A stretch of DNA of 64,000 nt from Aromatoleum evansii (GTDB lineage Bacteria; Pseudomonadota; Gammaproteobacteria; Burkholderiales; Rhodocyclaceae). The position numbers were made by a program, and so were the translations under genes. The first letter of the stretch is position 1. Every line of letters begins with the position of its first letter. Where the stretch lies: contig NZ_WTVK01000005.1 of NCBI RefSeq assembly GCF_012910805.1, forward strand, positions 62,001 to 126,000. The letters are read 5' to 3'. Positions 1 through 12,532 of the stretch are shown here, in pieces. Under the pieces are notes generated by a model, which was not told the origin of the DNA, searched no databases, and saw only the letters and a list, made by a program, of their open reading frames with translations.

Positions 1-694
1 ATTCGACGACCGTGTGGCGATAACCGACAAGGCGACCACGCGCGGAAAGCTCGACGTGTCCGCCGGCGAGGCGGTACTCGTCGGCCTTGCCGGCGTCATG
101 CAGCAAGCTCGCGAGGATCAGCACCTGCATGTGCGCCGCGGGGTAAGCGGCCGCAACCTCCATGGCCCGCCCAGCGACATCGATGCTGTGTCGCAGGTTG
201 CCATTTCGGACATGATGGTCGCCGTTGATTGCACTCGGCCCCTCCACGAAGCGGCGAAAACGCCCGCCGTCCCAAAAGATCGCATTGAAGAGGTGCTGGA
301 ACCCGCGCGGCAACTCCTTCCACAGCGCGGCTCCGCGTTTGGCGAGTTCGCGATCACGCAGCCACCGATGGGGGATCGTATCGAAGAGATTCAGCGCGGG
401 GACAGGCTTTTCGATGAGCACGAGGCGCGCAATGCGCACTGCACCATCGAAGGTGACCGCCCGGCCGGACCAGCGGATCGAAACGAGACTGCCCACGGTG
501 AGACGCACATCCGGGTGCTGCGACAGCCATTCGACCCGGATCGTTGCCCGCTCATGAAAGAGCGTTGCGCACGTGCGGATGGCCTTGGCGTCGAATGGCA
601 GACGTGCGATCGACTGGATGCGGAAGACCAGCGGCAGCCTCTCGACGAGGAGATCCTTCGCGGCGCTGGGGACAGGAAGTTGTTGCTCATTCAT
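1..694 (-). CDS. YhaM-like HD-domain protein (probable 3'-5' exonuclease/phosphohydrolase), partial
   Basis: The gene starts at 694 and runs off the left edge, leaving 231 codons. Residues about 60-100 could form a small beta-rich (OB-fold-like) domain. The HD domain follows, with HHVRNGNLRHSIDVA at 160-174, LLHDAGKADEY at 197-207 and a later RGRLVGYRH segment at 219-226. That order (HH, HD-x-GK, then G-x-L-x-G-[HY]) resembles the YhaM exoribonuclease family and the HD part of TraI_2-type proteins of integrative elements. A GAGGAG ribosome site lies 7 nt upstream. The start codon overlaps the integrase stop by 8 nt, so the two are probably translationally coupled. The family call is from motifs alone; the C-terminus and substrate are unknown. 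Confidence 0.7.
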   Translation of the reverse strand, partial: MNEQQLPVPSAAKDLLVERLPLVFRIQSIARLPFDAKAIRTCATLFHERATIRVEWLSQHPDVRLTVGSLVSIRWSGRAVTFDGAVRIARLVLIEKPVPALNLFDTIPHRWLRDRELAKRGAALWKELPRGFQHLFNAIFWDGGRFRRFVEGPSAINGDHHVRNGNLRHSIDVAGRAMEVAAAYPAAHMQVLILASLLHDAGKADEYRLAGGHVELSARGRLVGYRHTVVE

Positions 695-1949
695 GGCAGT
701 TCTCCTCGGTTTGCGCAGCATCGACAGCGACGACATCGAGCGGTTTGTCGGCGATCGCGCCCGTGATGAGGCGCTCGAAAGCCGAGCCGTCACGCCGCGT
801 GAGGTTGGGGACGTAGCGGCTATAGACGCGGAAGAGCATCTCCGTGGTGGTATGCCCGAGTTGCCGCGCGATCCACTCGGGTGACTCTCCGGCTGCGAGC
901 CAGAGGGTCGCGGCGGTATGCCGGCACTGGTATGGGCGTCTCGGTTTGAGGCCGAGATGCCGCAGCAGCGGGTACCACACGCGCTGAGTGACGTTGCGGT
1001 GCTCGAGCGGTTTGCCGTGCCGGTTGCAGAAGACGTAAGGCGAGAGCTTCCCGGTGGCCGCGTGCTGGCGTTCGAGCGCTTCGAACACAAGCAGGCTCAT
1101 CTGGATCTCGCGCTGGCTACCGTCGGTCTTGGTGTATTCGTCCTCGCCATTGACTACGGTCTCGCGCACGAGGATGAGGCGCCGATCGAAGTCGACGTAT
1201 TTCCACTTGAGGCCATCGACCTCGCCGGTGCGCATCCCGGTGAAGAAGCGCACCGTGAAGTAGTCGCGGAAGTCCGGGCGCACCGTCTGGAGGATGAGTT
1301 TGACCTCCTCGATCGAAAACGGCTCGACATCGACACGCTTGATGCGCAGCTGTTTGATACTGTCGAAGGGCGTGCGAAAATCGAATCGGTCGGCCGCTTC
1401 GTTGAGGATCTGGCGCAGCGGATTCAGCATCTTGTTGATCCGTGCCGCAGACAGAGTGGTTCGCTTGCCCCGCGCGGTGACTTTGCCGAGTTCGGCGCGG
1501 TAGGCAAGTACGTCAGCCTTGGTGATTCTGCCGACCTCCGTCTCCCCGAAACGCGGGATCAGGCACAGGTCGAGCGCGCGGCGCATCGTGGTGCGATAGC
1601 TCCTGCGCCACTCCACCTCCTTCTCCGCGTACCAGATCTCCGCGAAGTCGCGGAAGAGCGGTGTTCCAGGCACGGACGACGCTGCGGAGCCCTTCAGTTC
1701 CGTGGCGACGGTGCTCGCTGCCGCCGGCTGCGCATCGAACTTCGCCGCGTTGCGGCTCGCCGGGAAGTAACGGCGGTAGTCGAAGGTGCCGGCAGCGATG
1801 TCGGCTTCGATCCGTTCAAGCACCTTCTGCAGGCGCTTGCGGTTCGTCTGGTTGTCGGACAGTGCGGTTTGTTCCCTGCACCGAACATCCCGAAAACGGA
1901 AGTCCAAGAACAACAGCCCGTTGTCTTTCCGACAGCGGATGCTACCCAT
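687..1949 (-). CDS. int: tyrosine recombinase/integrase of the tRNA-Arg element
   Basis: A 420-aa integrase expected to catalyse site-specific integration and excision of the element next to it. The N-terminal 65 residues look like the short arm-DNA-binding domain of phage and island integrases (DUF3596-like). A SAM-like core-binding domain covers about 97-195 and the catalytic domain 205-385. Visible catalytic residues are R240 (GMRTGEV), K274, R343 in QCRHT, H366 (LGHTT) and the nucleophile Y376 or Y379. The first histidine of the usual HxxR box is Tyr340, a common variant in this subfamily. ATG 1949 was chosen because GGAGGGG precedes it by 6 nt; a longer in-frame extension lacks a comparable site. 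It overlaps the upstream small gene by 8 nt. Confidence 0.93.
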   Translation of the reverse strand: MGSIRCRKDNGLLFLDFRFRDVRCREQTALSDNQTNRKRLQKVLERIEADIAAGTFDYRRYFPASRNAAKFDAQPAAASTVATELKGSAASSVPGTPLFRDFAEIWYAEKEVEWRRSYRTTMRRALDLCLIPRFGETEVGRITKADVLAYRAELGKVTARGKRTTLSAARINKMLNPLRQILNEAADRFDFRTPFDSIKQLRIKRVDVEPFSIEEVKLILQTVRPDFRDYFTVRFFTGMRTGEVDGLKWKYVDFDRRLILVRETVVNGEDEYTKTDGSQREIQMSLLVFEALERQHAATGKLSPYVFCNRHGKPLEHRNVTQRVWYPLLRHLGLKPRRPYQCRHTAATLWLAAGESPEWIARQLGHTTTEMLFRVYSRYVPNLTRRDGSAFERLITGAIADKPLDVVAVDAAQTEENCHE

Positions 1950-2175
1950 GGCAGACCCCTCCATTTGCCATCGGAATCGCGAAAGACTGCTCGGACGCGC
2001 AGCCCATATCGCGCTCGATATGCTCCCAGATGTAGAGAATCTTCCGGCCGCCGAACGGACGGATGTAGTGCGTCCCCTCAAGCAGGACGCTGTCCTTGAG
2101 GCGTTCGCGGATGGTGCGCGGATCGTATTTGATTAGTGACGACAGCTCGTCTGTGGTCAGGTAAGTGAGTGACAT
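1942..2175 (-). CDS. small helix-turn-helix (excisionase-like) protein
   Basis: A 77-aa protein beginning MSLTYLTTDELSSLIKYDPR with a winged-helix/MerR-type reading head: a helix-turn-helix (TDELSSLIKYDPRTIRERL) and a wing-like segment (GTHYIRPFGGRKILYIW). This is the usual form of excisionases and recombination directionality factors encoded just before tyrosine integrases. It is the first gene of the leftward operon and overlaps int by 8 nt. Its likely roles are steering the integrase toward excision and autoregulating the operon. The function is inferred from fold and position; no residue is diagnostic. Confidence 0.75.
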   Translation of the reverse strand: MSLTYLTTDELSSLIKYDPRTIRERLKDSVLLEGTHYIRPFGGRKILYIWEHIERDMGCASEQSFAIPMANGGVCHG

Positions 2176-2209
2176 GATGATCTCCAGTGGTTAGACTCAT
2201 CCAGAATTT

Positions 2210-2236
2210 CAAAACACCTTCCGTCAATGTGTTTTG
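2210..2236. promoter_or_regulatory. inverted repeat, candidate operator between xis and the XRE gene
   Basis: CAAAACAC (2210-2217) and GTGTTTTG (2229-2236) form a perfect 8-bp inverted repeat with an 11-bp spacer. It lies just downstream of the predicted xis-int transcription start and faces the divergent XRE regulator, so binding there would block the recombination operon. The operator role is inferred. Confidence 0.45.
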
Positions 2237-2243
2237 TCATCCT

Positions 2244-2278
2244 GAATAACATTCTAAGCACAAAGAAGTCGCTGTCAA
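2244..2278 (-). promoter_or_regulatory. sigma70-type promoter of the xis-int operon
   Basis: On the minus strand TTGACA (2278-2273) is followed after 16 nt by TAGAAT (2256-2251), one mismatch from consensus. The predicted transcription start is near 2244, about 70 nt before the first start codon. The surrounding 2180-2320 stretch is clearly AT-richer than the rest of the window. Confidence 0.6.
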
Positions 2279-2322
2279 CGTCTTTTTGTCGTTTTAGATG
2301 ATATTTTTTTCTGGGGAATGAA

Positions 2323-2535
2323 ATGATCAAGTGTCACCTCTCCCGCATGATGGGAGAGCGCAAGATGAAGATTGCCGACGTGGCTAGGGAAACCGGATTG
2401 CATCGCAACACGGTTACGCTGCTCTACAACGAGACCGCAAGTCGAGTCGACCTGGAAGCGATTGAACGCCTCTGCGAACTCTTCAACTGCTCGGTCGGAG
2501 AGCTATTCGAACGGGTTCCTGGCGTCGGGAATTGA
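2323..2535 (+). CDS. XRE-family (Cro/CI-type) transcriptional regulator
   Basis: A 70-aa protein that is almost entirely one HTH_XRE domain: short lead, then MKIADVARETGLHRNTVTLLYNE and an ERLCELFNCSVGELFE tail typical of the small Cro/CI-type or YozG-like family. GGGGA precedes the ATG by 7 nt. It is transcribed divergently from xis-int across an AT-rich 147-bp spacer holding a promoter and an inverted repeat. It is a reasonable candidate for the repressor controlling element excision. Confidence 0.85.
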   Translation: MIKCHLSRMMGERKMKIADVARETGLHRNTVTLLYNETASRVDLEAIERLCELFNCSVGELFERVPGVGN

Positions 2536-2600
2536 CTCTACGCCAAGGCACGGGAGGCAACGGTCATTCGCCGCGACCACCGTGCAAGCGTGAAAAATGG

Positions 2601-2640
2601 TGGGCACACCGTGGGCACCGGATGGGCACGGCGTGGGCAC
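2601..2640 (+). repeat. four direct repeats of TGGGCAC with an 11-bp period
   Basis: TGGGCAC occurs at 2601, 2612, 2623 and 2634, exactly 11 bp apart, i.e. on about the same helix face. The block ends 47 bp before the tRNA-Arg 3' end and is on the element side. Such arrays next to attachment sites commonly serve as arm-type binding sites for the integrase or excisionase; that role is inferred. Confidence 0.7.
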
Positions 2641-2679
2641 AAAAGGAAAACGGGCTAGACCGAAACGATCTAACCCGTT
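2641..2679 (-). terminator. Rho-independent terminator of tRNA-Arg
   Basis: An 11-bp stem (AACGGGyTAGA pairing with TCTArCCCGTT, 2649-2659 with 2669-2679, one mismatch) is followed on the minus strand by TTTTCCTTTT. It lies immediately 3' of the tRNA. Confidence 0.7.
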
Positions 2680-2687
2680 GAAAAATA

Positions 2688-2764
2688 TGGCGCGCCCGAG
2701 ACGATTCGAACGTCCGACCCCTGCCTTCGGAGGGCAGTACTCTATCCAGCTGAGCTACGGGCGC
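2688..2764 (-). tRNA. tRNA-Arg (anticodon CCG), CCA encoded
   Basis: Full cloverleaf on the minus strand: acceptor GCGCCCG/CGGGCGC, D-arm GCTC..GAGT, anticodon stem CTGCC/GGCAG around loop CTCCGAA (anticodon CCG, reads CGG), T-loop TTCGAAT, discriminator G and encoded CCA (2688-2690). Its 3' end faces the integrase operon, the classic target layout for a tyrosine-integrase element, so the 3' half probably contains the attachment core. The second copy would lie off the left edge. Confidence 0.95.
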
Positions 2765-2789
2765 CTTGTGCCACTGGCGTGGCGACGGA

Positions 2790-2824
2790 ACGCGGCATTA
2801 TACCTGATCTGCGGCGCATGACGA
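2790..2824 (-). promoter_or_regulatory. promoter of tRNA-Arg
   Basis: On the minus strand a perfect TATAAT (2802-2797) sits 16 nt after TCGTCA (2824-2819), 4/6 to the -35 consensus. The tRNA 5' end is about 26 nt past the predicted start. Confidence 0.5.
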
Positions 2825-2868
2825 CTCCGGCCTTCGGAGAGCGGCGTTCGGCGGCGCGCAAAGTCACC

Positions 2869-7290
<4,422 letters not shown>

Positions 7291-7324
7291 TGTTGCGGCT
7301 CCTGGTTGTCGCACCGATGGCGGC

Positions 7325-8422
7325 CTAGTCGGCAAAGCGCGCGGCGATGGCGCGGAATTCGTCCTGCAGCGCGACGAAGGCGTCGACGATATCGGGGTCG
7401 AAGTGCGAGCCGCGGCCCTTGCGGATGATCGCGGCGGCCTGTTCGTGCGACATGCGGTCCTTATACACGCGCTTGCTGATCAGCGCGTCGTAAACGTCGG
7501 CCAGGGCCATGAGGCGCGCGGAGATCGGGATCGCGTCGCCGGCGATGCCCTCGGGGTAGCCCGATCCGTCCCACTTTTCCTGATGGTAATAGGCGATCTC
7601 CTTGGCGAGGCGCAGGAAGCCCACGTCCATGCCGAGTTTGCGCTCGGCGTGGATGATCGCGTCGCGGCCCAGCGTCGTATGCGCCTTCATCGTCTCGAAC
7701 TCGGCGTCGTCGAAGCGCCCGGGCTTGAGCAGGATGCGGTCGGGAATGCCGACCTTGCCGATGTCGTGGAGCGGAGCCGACTTGAACAGCATGTCTATGG
7801 TGGCGTCGGTCAGGAAATCGCGGAACCGTGGGTGCGGCTGCAGGTGCTCGGCCAGCGCGCGGACGTAGAACTGCGTGCGGCGGATGTGGTTGCCGGTATC
7901 GTTGTCGCGCGTCTCGGCAAGCGAGGCCATCGCGAGGATGGCGACGTCCTGGATCGCAGCGAGCTCGCGCGTGCGCCGGGCGACCTCGGCTTCGAGGTAG
8001 GCGTTCTTGTCGCGCAGGAAATCCGCCGCCGCCTTGATGTGCAGGTGGGTGGCGACGCGCGCCAGCACCACCGGCGGATTGACCGGCTTGGTGATGAAGT
8101 CGGCCGCGCCCATCGCGAGGCCCTTCGTCTCGTCCTCGGTCGCGGTCATCGCGGTGAGGAAGATGATGGGGATGTCGCGCGTGGCGGCGTCGGCCTTGAG
8201 CGCCGCACACACGTCGTAGCCGGAGAGGCCGGGCATCATGATGTCGAGCAGGATCAGATCGGGCGCCGGCTCGCCGCGGGCGATGCGCAGCGCCTTGTCG
8301 CCGTTGTTGGCGACCTTGACCTTGTAGCGGTCCTTGAGCAGGCCGGACATCAGCGACAGGTTGTCCGGGGTGTCGTCGACCACCAGGACCGTGGGCTTCT
8401 CGATGAGGGTCGGTATGTCCAT
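7325..8422 (-). CDS. response regulator with HD-GYP domain (cyclic-di-GMP phosphodiesterase)
   Basis: 365 aa: a receiver domain with acidic pair D16-D17, phosphoacceptor Asp60 (LLDIMMP) and Lys112, a linker coiled coil about 130-160, then an HD-GYP domain with HDIGK (219-223) and WDGSGYP (284-290). Proteins of this RpfG-like type hydrolyse cyclic-di-GMP when the receiver is phosphorylated. All core metal and GYP residues appear present, so it is probably active. AAGGAGAG precedes ATG 8422 by a few nt. It is first in an operon with the giant hybrid kinase 34 nt downstream, which likely phosphorylates it. Confidence 0.92.
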   Translation of the reverse strand: MDIPTLIEKPTVLVVDDTPDNLSLMSGLLKDRYKVKVANNGDKALRIARGEPAPDLILLDIMMPGLSGYDVCAALKADAATRDIPIIFLTAMTATEDETKGLAMGAADFITKPVNPPVVLARVATHLHIKAAADFLRDKNAYLEAEVARRTRELAAIQDVAILAMASLAETRDNDTGNHIRRTQFYVRALAEHLQPHPRFRDFLTDATIDMLFKSAPLHDIGKVGIPDRILLKPGRFDDAEFETMKAHTTLGRDAIIHAERKLGMDVGFLRLAKEIAYYHQEKWDGSGYPEGIAGDAIPISARLMALADVYDALISKRVYKDRMSHEQAAAIIRKGRGSHFDPDIVDAFVALQDEFRAIAARFAD

Positions 8423-8680
8423 GTCTCTCCTTGCCGCTGCACGCTGGCCGGGGGCACGCAACCGCCCCCTTCCCCGTGCAGCCACTTGAACCATGCATAT
8501 TCAAACGCCACGGCGCGCTGCAGGCAACAGGCTCCGCCACGATACCTTCTCCGTGCGGCGAATTCCGCGGCATGGCTGCGATCGTCATTGAAATGATTCG
8601 ATACGATTCGGCAATCGTTTCGGCTAAACTGCCCGCCGACCCTGCGTACGCGGGATAACCCTGTGCTTGGAGCGTAGAAC

Positions 8681-9172
8681 ATGTTCGATCAGGAAGACGG
8701 AGAACTCAACGTCGTCATCGGTGTGCTCTTCGGTGTCATCGCGCTGGTGATCGCGCTGGTGGTCGGCCTCGGGACGTGGAAGCTGCGCGCGGCCGAGGCG
8801 CCGGCACCGGCCGCGGCTGCAGCTGTGGCGGACCAGTTCGCCGACGTGGCCGAGGTAGGGGAAGCCCTGGTTAAGTTCTATTTCGCCGTTGGCGAGGCAG
8901 CGCTGCCGGCGGATGCGTCGCCCGACATCGCGACGATCGTGGTCGCGCTGGATGCGGCACCCGAGAAGAAGGTGCTGCTGTCGGGCTTCCATGACGAGAC
9001 CGGCGGCGCCGCGGTGAATGCCGAGGTGTCGAAGAACCGTGCGCTGGCCGTGCGCGACGCGCTGGTCGAGGCGGGCGTGCCGGCCGAACGCGTGCTGCTG
9101 CGCCGTCCGGCGGTGACGCTGGGGGGTGGCGACGCCGCCGAGGCGCGCCGCGTCGAGGCGCGCGTGCAGTAA
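8681..9172 (+). CDS. membrane-anchored OmpA/MotB-type C-terminal domain protein
   Basis: 163 aa. One N-terminal TM (VVIGVLFGVIALVIALVVGLG, about 11-31), an Ala-rich linker, then an OmpA-like fold: VKFYFAVGEAALPAD, a short strand-helix region, VLLSGFHDETG, NAEVSKNRALAVRDALVEAGV and VLLRRP. The family binds peptidoglycan non-covalently in the periplasm. It lacks the motor-type MotB plug, so it is not a flagellar stator. It is divergent from the HD-GYP gene and followed by a strong terminator, so it is probably monocistronic. Confidence 0.8.
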   Translation: MFDQEDGELNVVIGVLFGVIALVIALVVGLGTWKLRAAEAPAPAAAAAVADQFADVAEVGEALVKFYFAVGEAALPADASPDIATIVVALDAAPEKKVLLSGFHDETGGAAVNAEVSKNRALAVRDALVEAGVPAERVLLRRPAVTLGGGDAAEARRVEARVQ

Positions 9173-9200
9173 TCGACGCGCTTCACGCCGCGCGCGAATC

Positions 9201-9225
9201 AGCCGGGGACCCCCCGGCTTTTTTG
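9201..9225 (+). terminator. Rho-independent terminator after the OmpA-like gene
   Basis: AGCCGGGG (9201-9208) pairs with CCCCGGCT (9212-9219) over a 3-nt loop, followed by a T tract to 9225. It ends the transcript 29 nt after the stop codon. Confidence 0.85.
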
Positions 9226-9364
9226 TTTGTGCGAGCCGCCACGCACAGGGCAGGATTGCCCGCCCCGGGCAGGCCGGGCCACCGGCACACCGCCGCCATC
9301 CGGCCCGCAGCCGGCGTGGCGGCTATACTTCCGGTTTTCCCAAAAACACCTACAAGGAGCCCGC

Positions 9365-9832
9365 ATGCCCGCCCTGTGCAACCGGCCCATCGCTTCCCCC
9401 GACAGTCTCCCGCGCCGCGCCGCGCTACCCGTCCTCGCCCTGCTCGCCGCGCTGCTGGGAGCCTGCAGCCAGCCGCAGCAAGGCGACCCGGAAGCCCGCG
9501 CGAGCCGCATCGAGCCGGTCGCGAAAATCTCGCTGAAAGTGCAGAAGGTGGCGCCGGGCAGCCGTACCGGCGAACAGGTCTACCAGGGCACCTGCGCCGG
9601 CTGCCACGCCGCGGGCGCGCTCGGCGCGCCGAAGACCGGCGACGCCGCCGCCTGGGCGCCGCGCATCGCGCAGGGTTTCGACACGCTGACGAAGAACGCG
9701 ATCAACGGCATCCGCCAGATGCCGCCGCGCGGTGGCGGCGCCGACCTCACCGATACCGAGGTGCAGCGTGCGGTGGCCTACCTCGCCAACAGCGGCGGCG
9801 CGAAGTTCGCCGAACCGCCGGTCGCCAAGTAA
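9365..9832 (+). CDS. c-type cytochrome lipoprotein (cytochrome c5-like)
   Basis: 155 aa. ATG 9365 follows AGGAG. A signal peptide ends in a lipobox (LLAALLGAC), so it is predicted to be a periplasm-facing lipoprotein. The mature part has one haem-binding CAGCH motif, the cytochrome c5 signature GxxVYQGTCAGCHAAGALGAP and a distal Met in IRQMPPRGGG as axial ligand. It would be a single-haem electron carrier. It is 0.9 kb from ttrS and might feed a respiratory chain, but no direct link to Ttr can be shown. Confidence 0.88.
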   Translation: MPALCNRPIASPDSLPRRAALPVLALLAALLGACSQPQQGDPEARASRIEPVAKISLKVQKVAPGSRTGEQVYQGTCAGCHAAGALGAPKTGDAAAWAPRIAQGFDTLTKNAINGIRQMPPRGGGADLTDTEVQRAVAYLANSGGAKFAEPPVAK

Positions 9833-9856
9833 GCCCGCACGGGCTCGCGCGCGGAC

Positions 9857-9880
9857 GGGGACGCCGCGCATGGCGTCCCC
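9857..9880. terminator. inverted repeat between convergent genes
   Basis: A perfect 9-bp stem GGGGACGCC/GGCGTCCCC with a 6-nt loop lies between the convergent cytochrome gene and the unknown secreted protein. There is no U tract, so the terminator role is tentative. Confidence 0.45.
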
Positions 9881-9890
9881 GCGGCGGCAC

Positions 9891-10454
9891 TCAGGGCACG
9901 AGGCAGACCTTGCCGGTGAACTTCATGTCGACGGCGCCGGCGCAATTGACCGTGCCGTCGATGTACAGCCGCCCGCCGCCCGTGGGCGAGAAGATGCCGC
10001 GGCCGCTCTGCGGATCGGAAACCTCGGTGAAGGAACCGTATTCCAGGCCGGGAATGCCGCAGCTGCGGAAATCCGGAACGCTGGAGAAGCGGCTGATCGA
10101 CACCACCTGCGAGTGAATCTTGTCGCCGCCGTACTGGGCCGGCGCAATGTCGTCGCACACCAGCGTGTGCGTGAAGCCGCCAAAGCTGCCATCCGGATTG
10201 AAGAAGGCCTTGCCCTGGAGGCCGCATTTCAGGTTCTGCTGGCCGTCGATCCTGCCCGACAGCACGCCCAGCGTGTCGCCCGGACCCAGCGCGTTGGTGA
10301 GGATCTTCCCGGAGATCGGCACCAGCCGACCGGGCGCCTCGCAGGGCGCTTCCTCGGCGCTCGCGGCGCCGGACGCCATGGCCAGTGCCGCAACGGCGGC
10401 CACCGCCACGCCACGGATGAGGGAATTCACCAACGTCGGATTGTCGTTATTCAT
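9891..10454 (-). CDS. unknown secreted protein with six cysteines
   Basis: 187 aa. A signal peptide (about 1-33, cleavage near GAASA|EE) is followed by a 150-residue domain rich in Gly, Ser and beta-prone segments with six Cys, enough for three disulfides in the periplasm. I do not recognise the family. GFTHTLVCDD and GGGRLYIDGTVNC suggest a beta-barrel or sandwich fold. Start 10454 was chosen because the signal peptide begins there; the longer in-frame extension is unlike protein. It is convergent with the cytochrome c5-like gene and divergent from ttrS. Confidence 0.7.
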   Translation of the reverse strand: MNNDNPTLVNSLIRGVAVAAVAALAMASGAASAEEAPCEAPGRLVPISGKILTNALGPGDTLGVLSGRIDGQQNLKCGLQGKAFFNPDGSFGGFTHTLVCDDIAPAQYGGDKIHSQVVSISRFSSVPDFRSCGIPGLEYGSFTEVSDPQSGRGIFSPTGGGRLYIDGTVNCAGAVDMKFTGKVCLVP

Positions 10455-10687
10455 CAGTTCAGTTCCACCGGAAGTGTCGTTTCGAAGGCCCGTAGCGATC
10501 CATACGCTGGCGAACGGACAGGAAAAACCCGCGGAGGATTCTACGGAGACACATTGTGGGTGGGTGAGATCGCGCAACTTATGCGCAGCCCGGCGTGAAG
10601 AACGTCACACCGCGTGTGTTGTTGCGCAGGCATCGGAATCCATGACAGCCGCTTGACCGGCCGCGGCGAACGCGGGATGCTTGCCCG

Positions 10688-12532
10688 ATGCCTGCATACT
10701 CCGGCGTGCGGCGCCTGCTCGGCGCCGTGCTGTTCCTCCTCGCCACCCTCGCGCCGGCCCGCGCGGCCCCGACCGATGAGCCCGACACGGTGCGCATCGG
10801 CGTGCTCGCTTTCCTCGGCGCGGACGCCACCATCGGCGAATGGTCGCCGGTACTGCGACGCCTGCAGGATGCCCTGCCCGGGCGCACCGTCAGCCTCGTG
10901 CAACTCGACCACGCCGGCCTGCGCGACGCCGCGGCCGCGGGCGATATCGACTTCCTGATCACCAACCCCGGCCATTACGTCGAACTCGAGGCCGAACTGG
11001 GGGCGAGCCGCATCCTCACGCTGGACCCCGGCCCGACGCGTACCCCCGAGCGCGCGATCGGCTCCGCGGTGATCGTGAAGGCCGGCAACGACAGGCTGCG
11101 CACCCTCGACGACCTGCGCGGGAAGCGCGTCGCGGTGGTGTCGACGGAAGTGTTCGGCGGCTTCCAGACGATCTGGCGCGAGCTCGCCGCGCAGGACATC
11201 GACCCGCAGCGCGACTTTGCGGAGTTGAAGCCCGTCGGCCTGCCGATGACGCGCGTGTTCGAAGCGGTGGCGCGTGGCGAGGCGGACGCCGGTATCGTGC
11301 GCAGCTGCCTGCTCGAAAGCCGCGAGGAATGGCGCCGCGGCTTCACGGTGCTGGGCGCGCGCAGCGAATCCGACTTCCCCTGCGCGACCTCGACGCGGCT
11401 GTATCCCGACTGGCCGCTCGCGACCCTGCGCCACACCCCGACCGCGCTGGCGAAGGAAGTCACCCTCGCGCTGCTGGCGATGTCGACCGCGCGCGACGGC
11501 ATGGAGTGGGCCGTCCCGGCGGACTACCAGGCCGTGCACGAGATGTTCCGCGAGCTGCAGATCGGCCCCTACGCCTACCTGCGCGAACCGACGCTGATGG
11601 TGCTGGCCGAGCGCTACTGGCGCTGGATCGCGGCCTTCGCGCTGCTGCTGGCCGCGTGGATCCTGTACACGGTGCGCGTCGAACACCTCGTGCACGCGCG
11701 CACGGCCGAGCTGCGCGCGGCGCTCGCGGCGCGCGAGGCGCTGGAGGCGCGCATCCGCGCCAACCAGGAACAGGCCGACCATCTCGCGCGCCTGTCGGTG
11801 CTGGGCGAGCTGTCCGGCACCCTCGCGCACGAGCTCAATCAGCCGCTGGCGACGATCGTGAATTACGCGCAAAGCCTCGTCCGCCGCAGCGACAACGGCA
11901 GGCTCACCGACGACGCGGTGCGCGAGGCCTCCTCCGAGATTGCCGGCCAGGCCGAACGCGCGGCCGGGATCCTCGGGCGCATCCGCGGCTTCGCGAAGAA
12001 GCGCGCCGCGGTGCGCGAGCGCGTCGCCCCCGCTGCGCTCGCGTCGGAGGCGGTGGCGCTGTTCCGCGGCATGCTGGCGAATGCGCCCGAGGTAAGCATC
12101 GACGACACGCTGCCGGCCGGCGCGATCGTCGAGGTCGACCCGCTGCAGATCCAGCAGGTGCTGCTGAACCTGCTCAAGAACGGGTACGATGCGGCGCGCG
12201 GCCTGCCGCGCGAGCGCCAGCGCCTGGCCATACGCATCGGCGAGGGCGCGGGGGAGAGCGCAGGCCATGCCTGCATCGCCGTGCGCGACCACGGCAGCGG
12301 CCTCGACGCCGCCGCGCGCGAACGCCTGTTCGAGCCCTTCTTCACCACCAAGCCGGACGGGCTGGGCCTGGGCCTGTCGATCTGCCGCACGATCGCCGAG
12401 GCCCATCGCGGCCGCCTGACCGTCGACGGCACGGGCGAAGGCCCGGGCTGCGAATTCATCCTGAGCCTGCCGCTGGGGCCATCCGCCAGCGCACCACCGG
12501 AGAGCCGAACCGATCATGCAGCCGACCGATGA
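10688..12532 (+). CDS. ttrS: tetrathionate sensor histidine kinase TtrS
   Basis: 614 aa. A signal peptide (to about 26), then a periplasmic PhnD/SBP-like ligand domain (VRIGVLAFLGADAT..., DFLITNPGHYVELE, LRGKRVAVVSTEVFGGFQ), one TM (about 318-337, WRWIAAFALLLAAWILYTV), a coiled coil, HisKA with His381 (TLAHELNQPLATI) and HATPase with an N box (QQVLLNLLKNGYDAA) and GLGLGLSICR. That combination, next to a FixJ-type regulator and a molybdoenzyme operon, is the TtrS pattern; the family senses periplasmic tetrathionate. The start has only a weak ribosome site. The last 17 nt overlap ttrR. Confidence 0.87.
   Translation: MPAYSGVRRLLGAVLFLLATLAPARAAPTDEPDTVRIGVLAFLGADATIGEWSPVLRRLQDALPGRTVSLVQLDHAGLRDAAAAGDIDFLITNPGHYVELEAELGASRILTLDPGPTRTPERAIGSAVIVKAGNDRLRTLDDLRGKRVAVVSTEVFGGFQTIWRELAAQDIDPQRDFAELKPVGLPMTRVFEAVARGEADAGIVRSCLLESREEWRRGFTVLGARSESDFPCATSTRLYPDWPLATLRHTPTALAKEVTLALLAMSTARDGMEWAVPADYQAVHEMFRELQIGPYAYLREPTLMVLAERYWRWIAAFALLLAAWILYTVRVEHLVHARTAELRAALAAREALEARIRANQEQADHLARLSVLGELSGTLAHELNQPLATIVNYAQSLVRRSDNGRLTDDAVREASSEIAGQAERAAGILGRIRGFAKKRAAVRERVAPAALASEAVALFRGMLANAPEVSIDDTLPAGAIVEVDPLQIQQVLLNLLKNGYDAARGLPRERQRLAIRIGEGAGESAGHACIAVRDHGSGLDAAARERLFEPFFTTKPDGLGLGLSICRTIAEAHRGRLTVDGTGEGPGCEFILSLPLGPSASAPPESRTDHAADR

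Noticed and set aside
14-766. 250-aa plus-strand frame over the left edge
   Set aside because: It is antisense to the HD-domain gene and the end of int, has no recognisable motif and an Arg/His-rich shadow composition.
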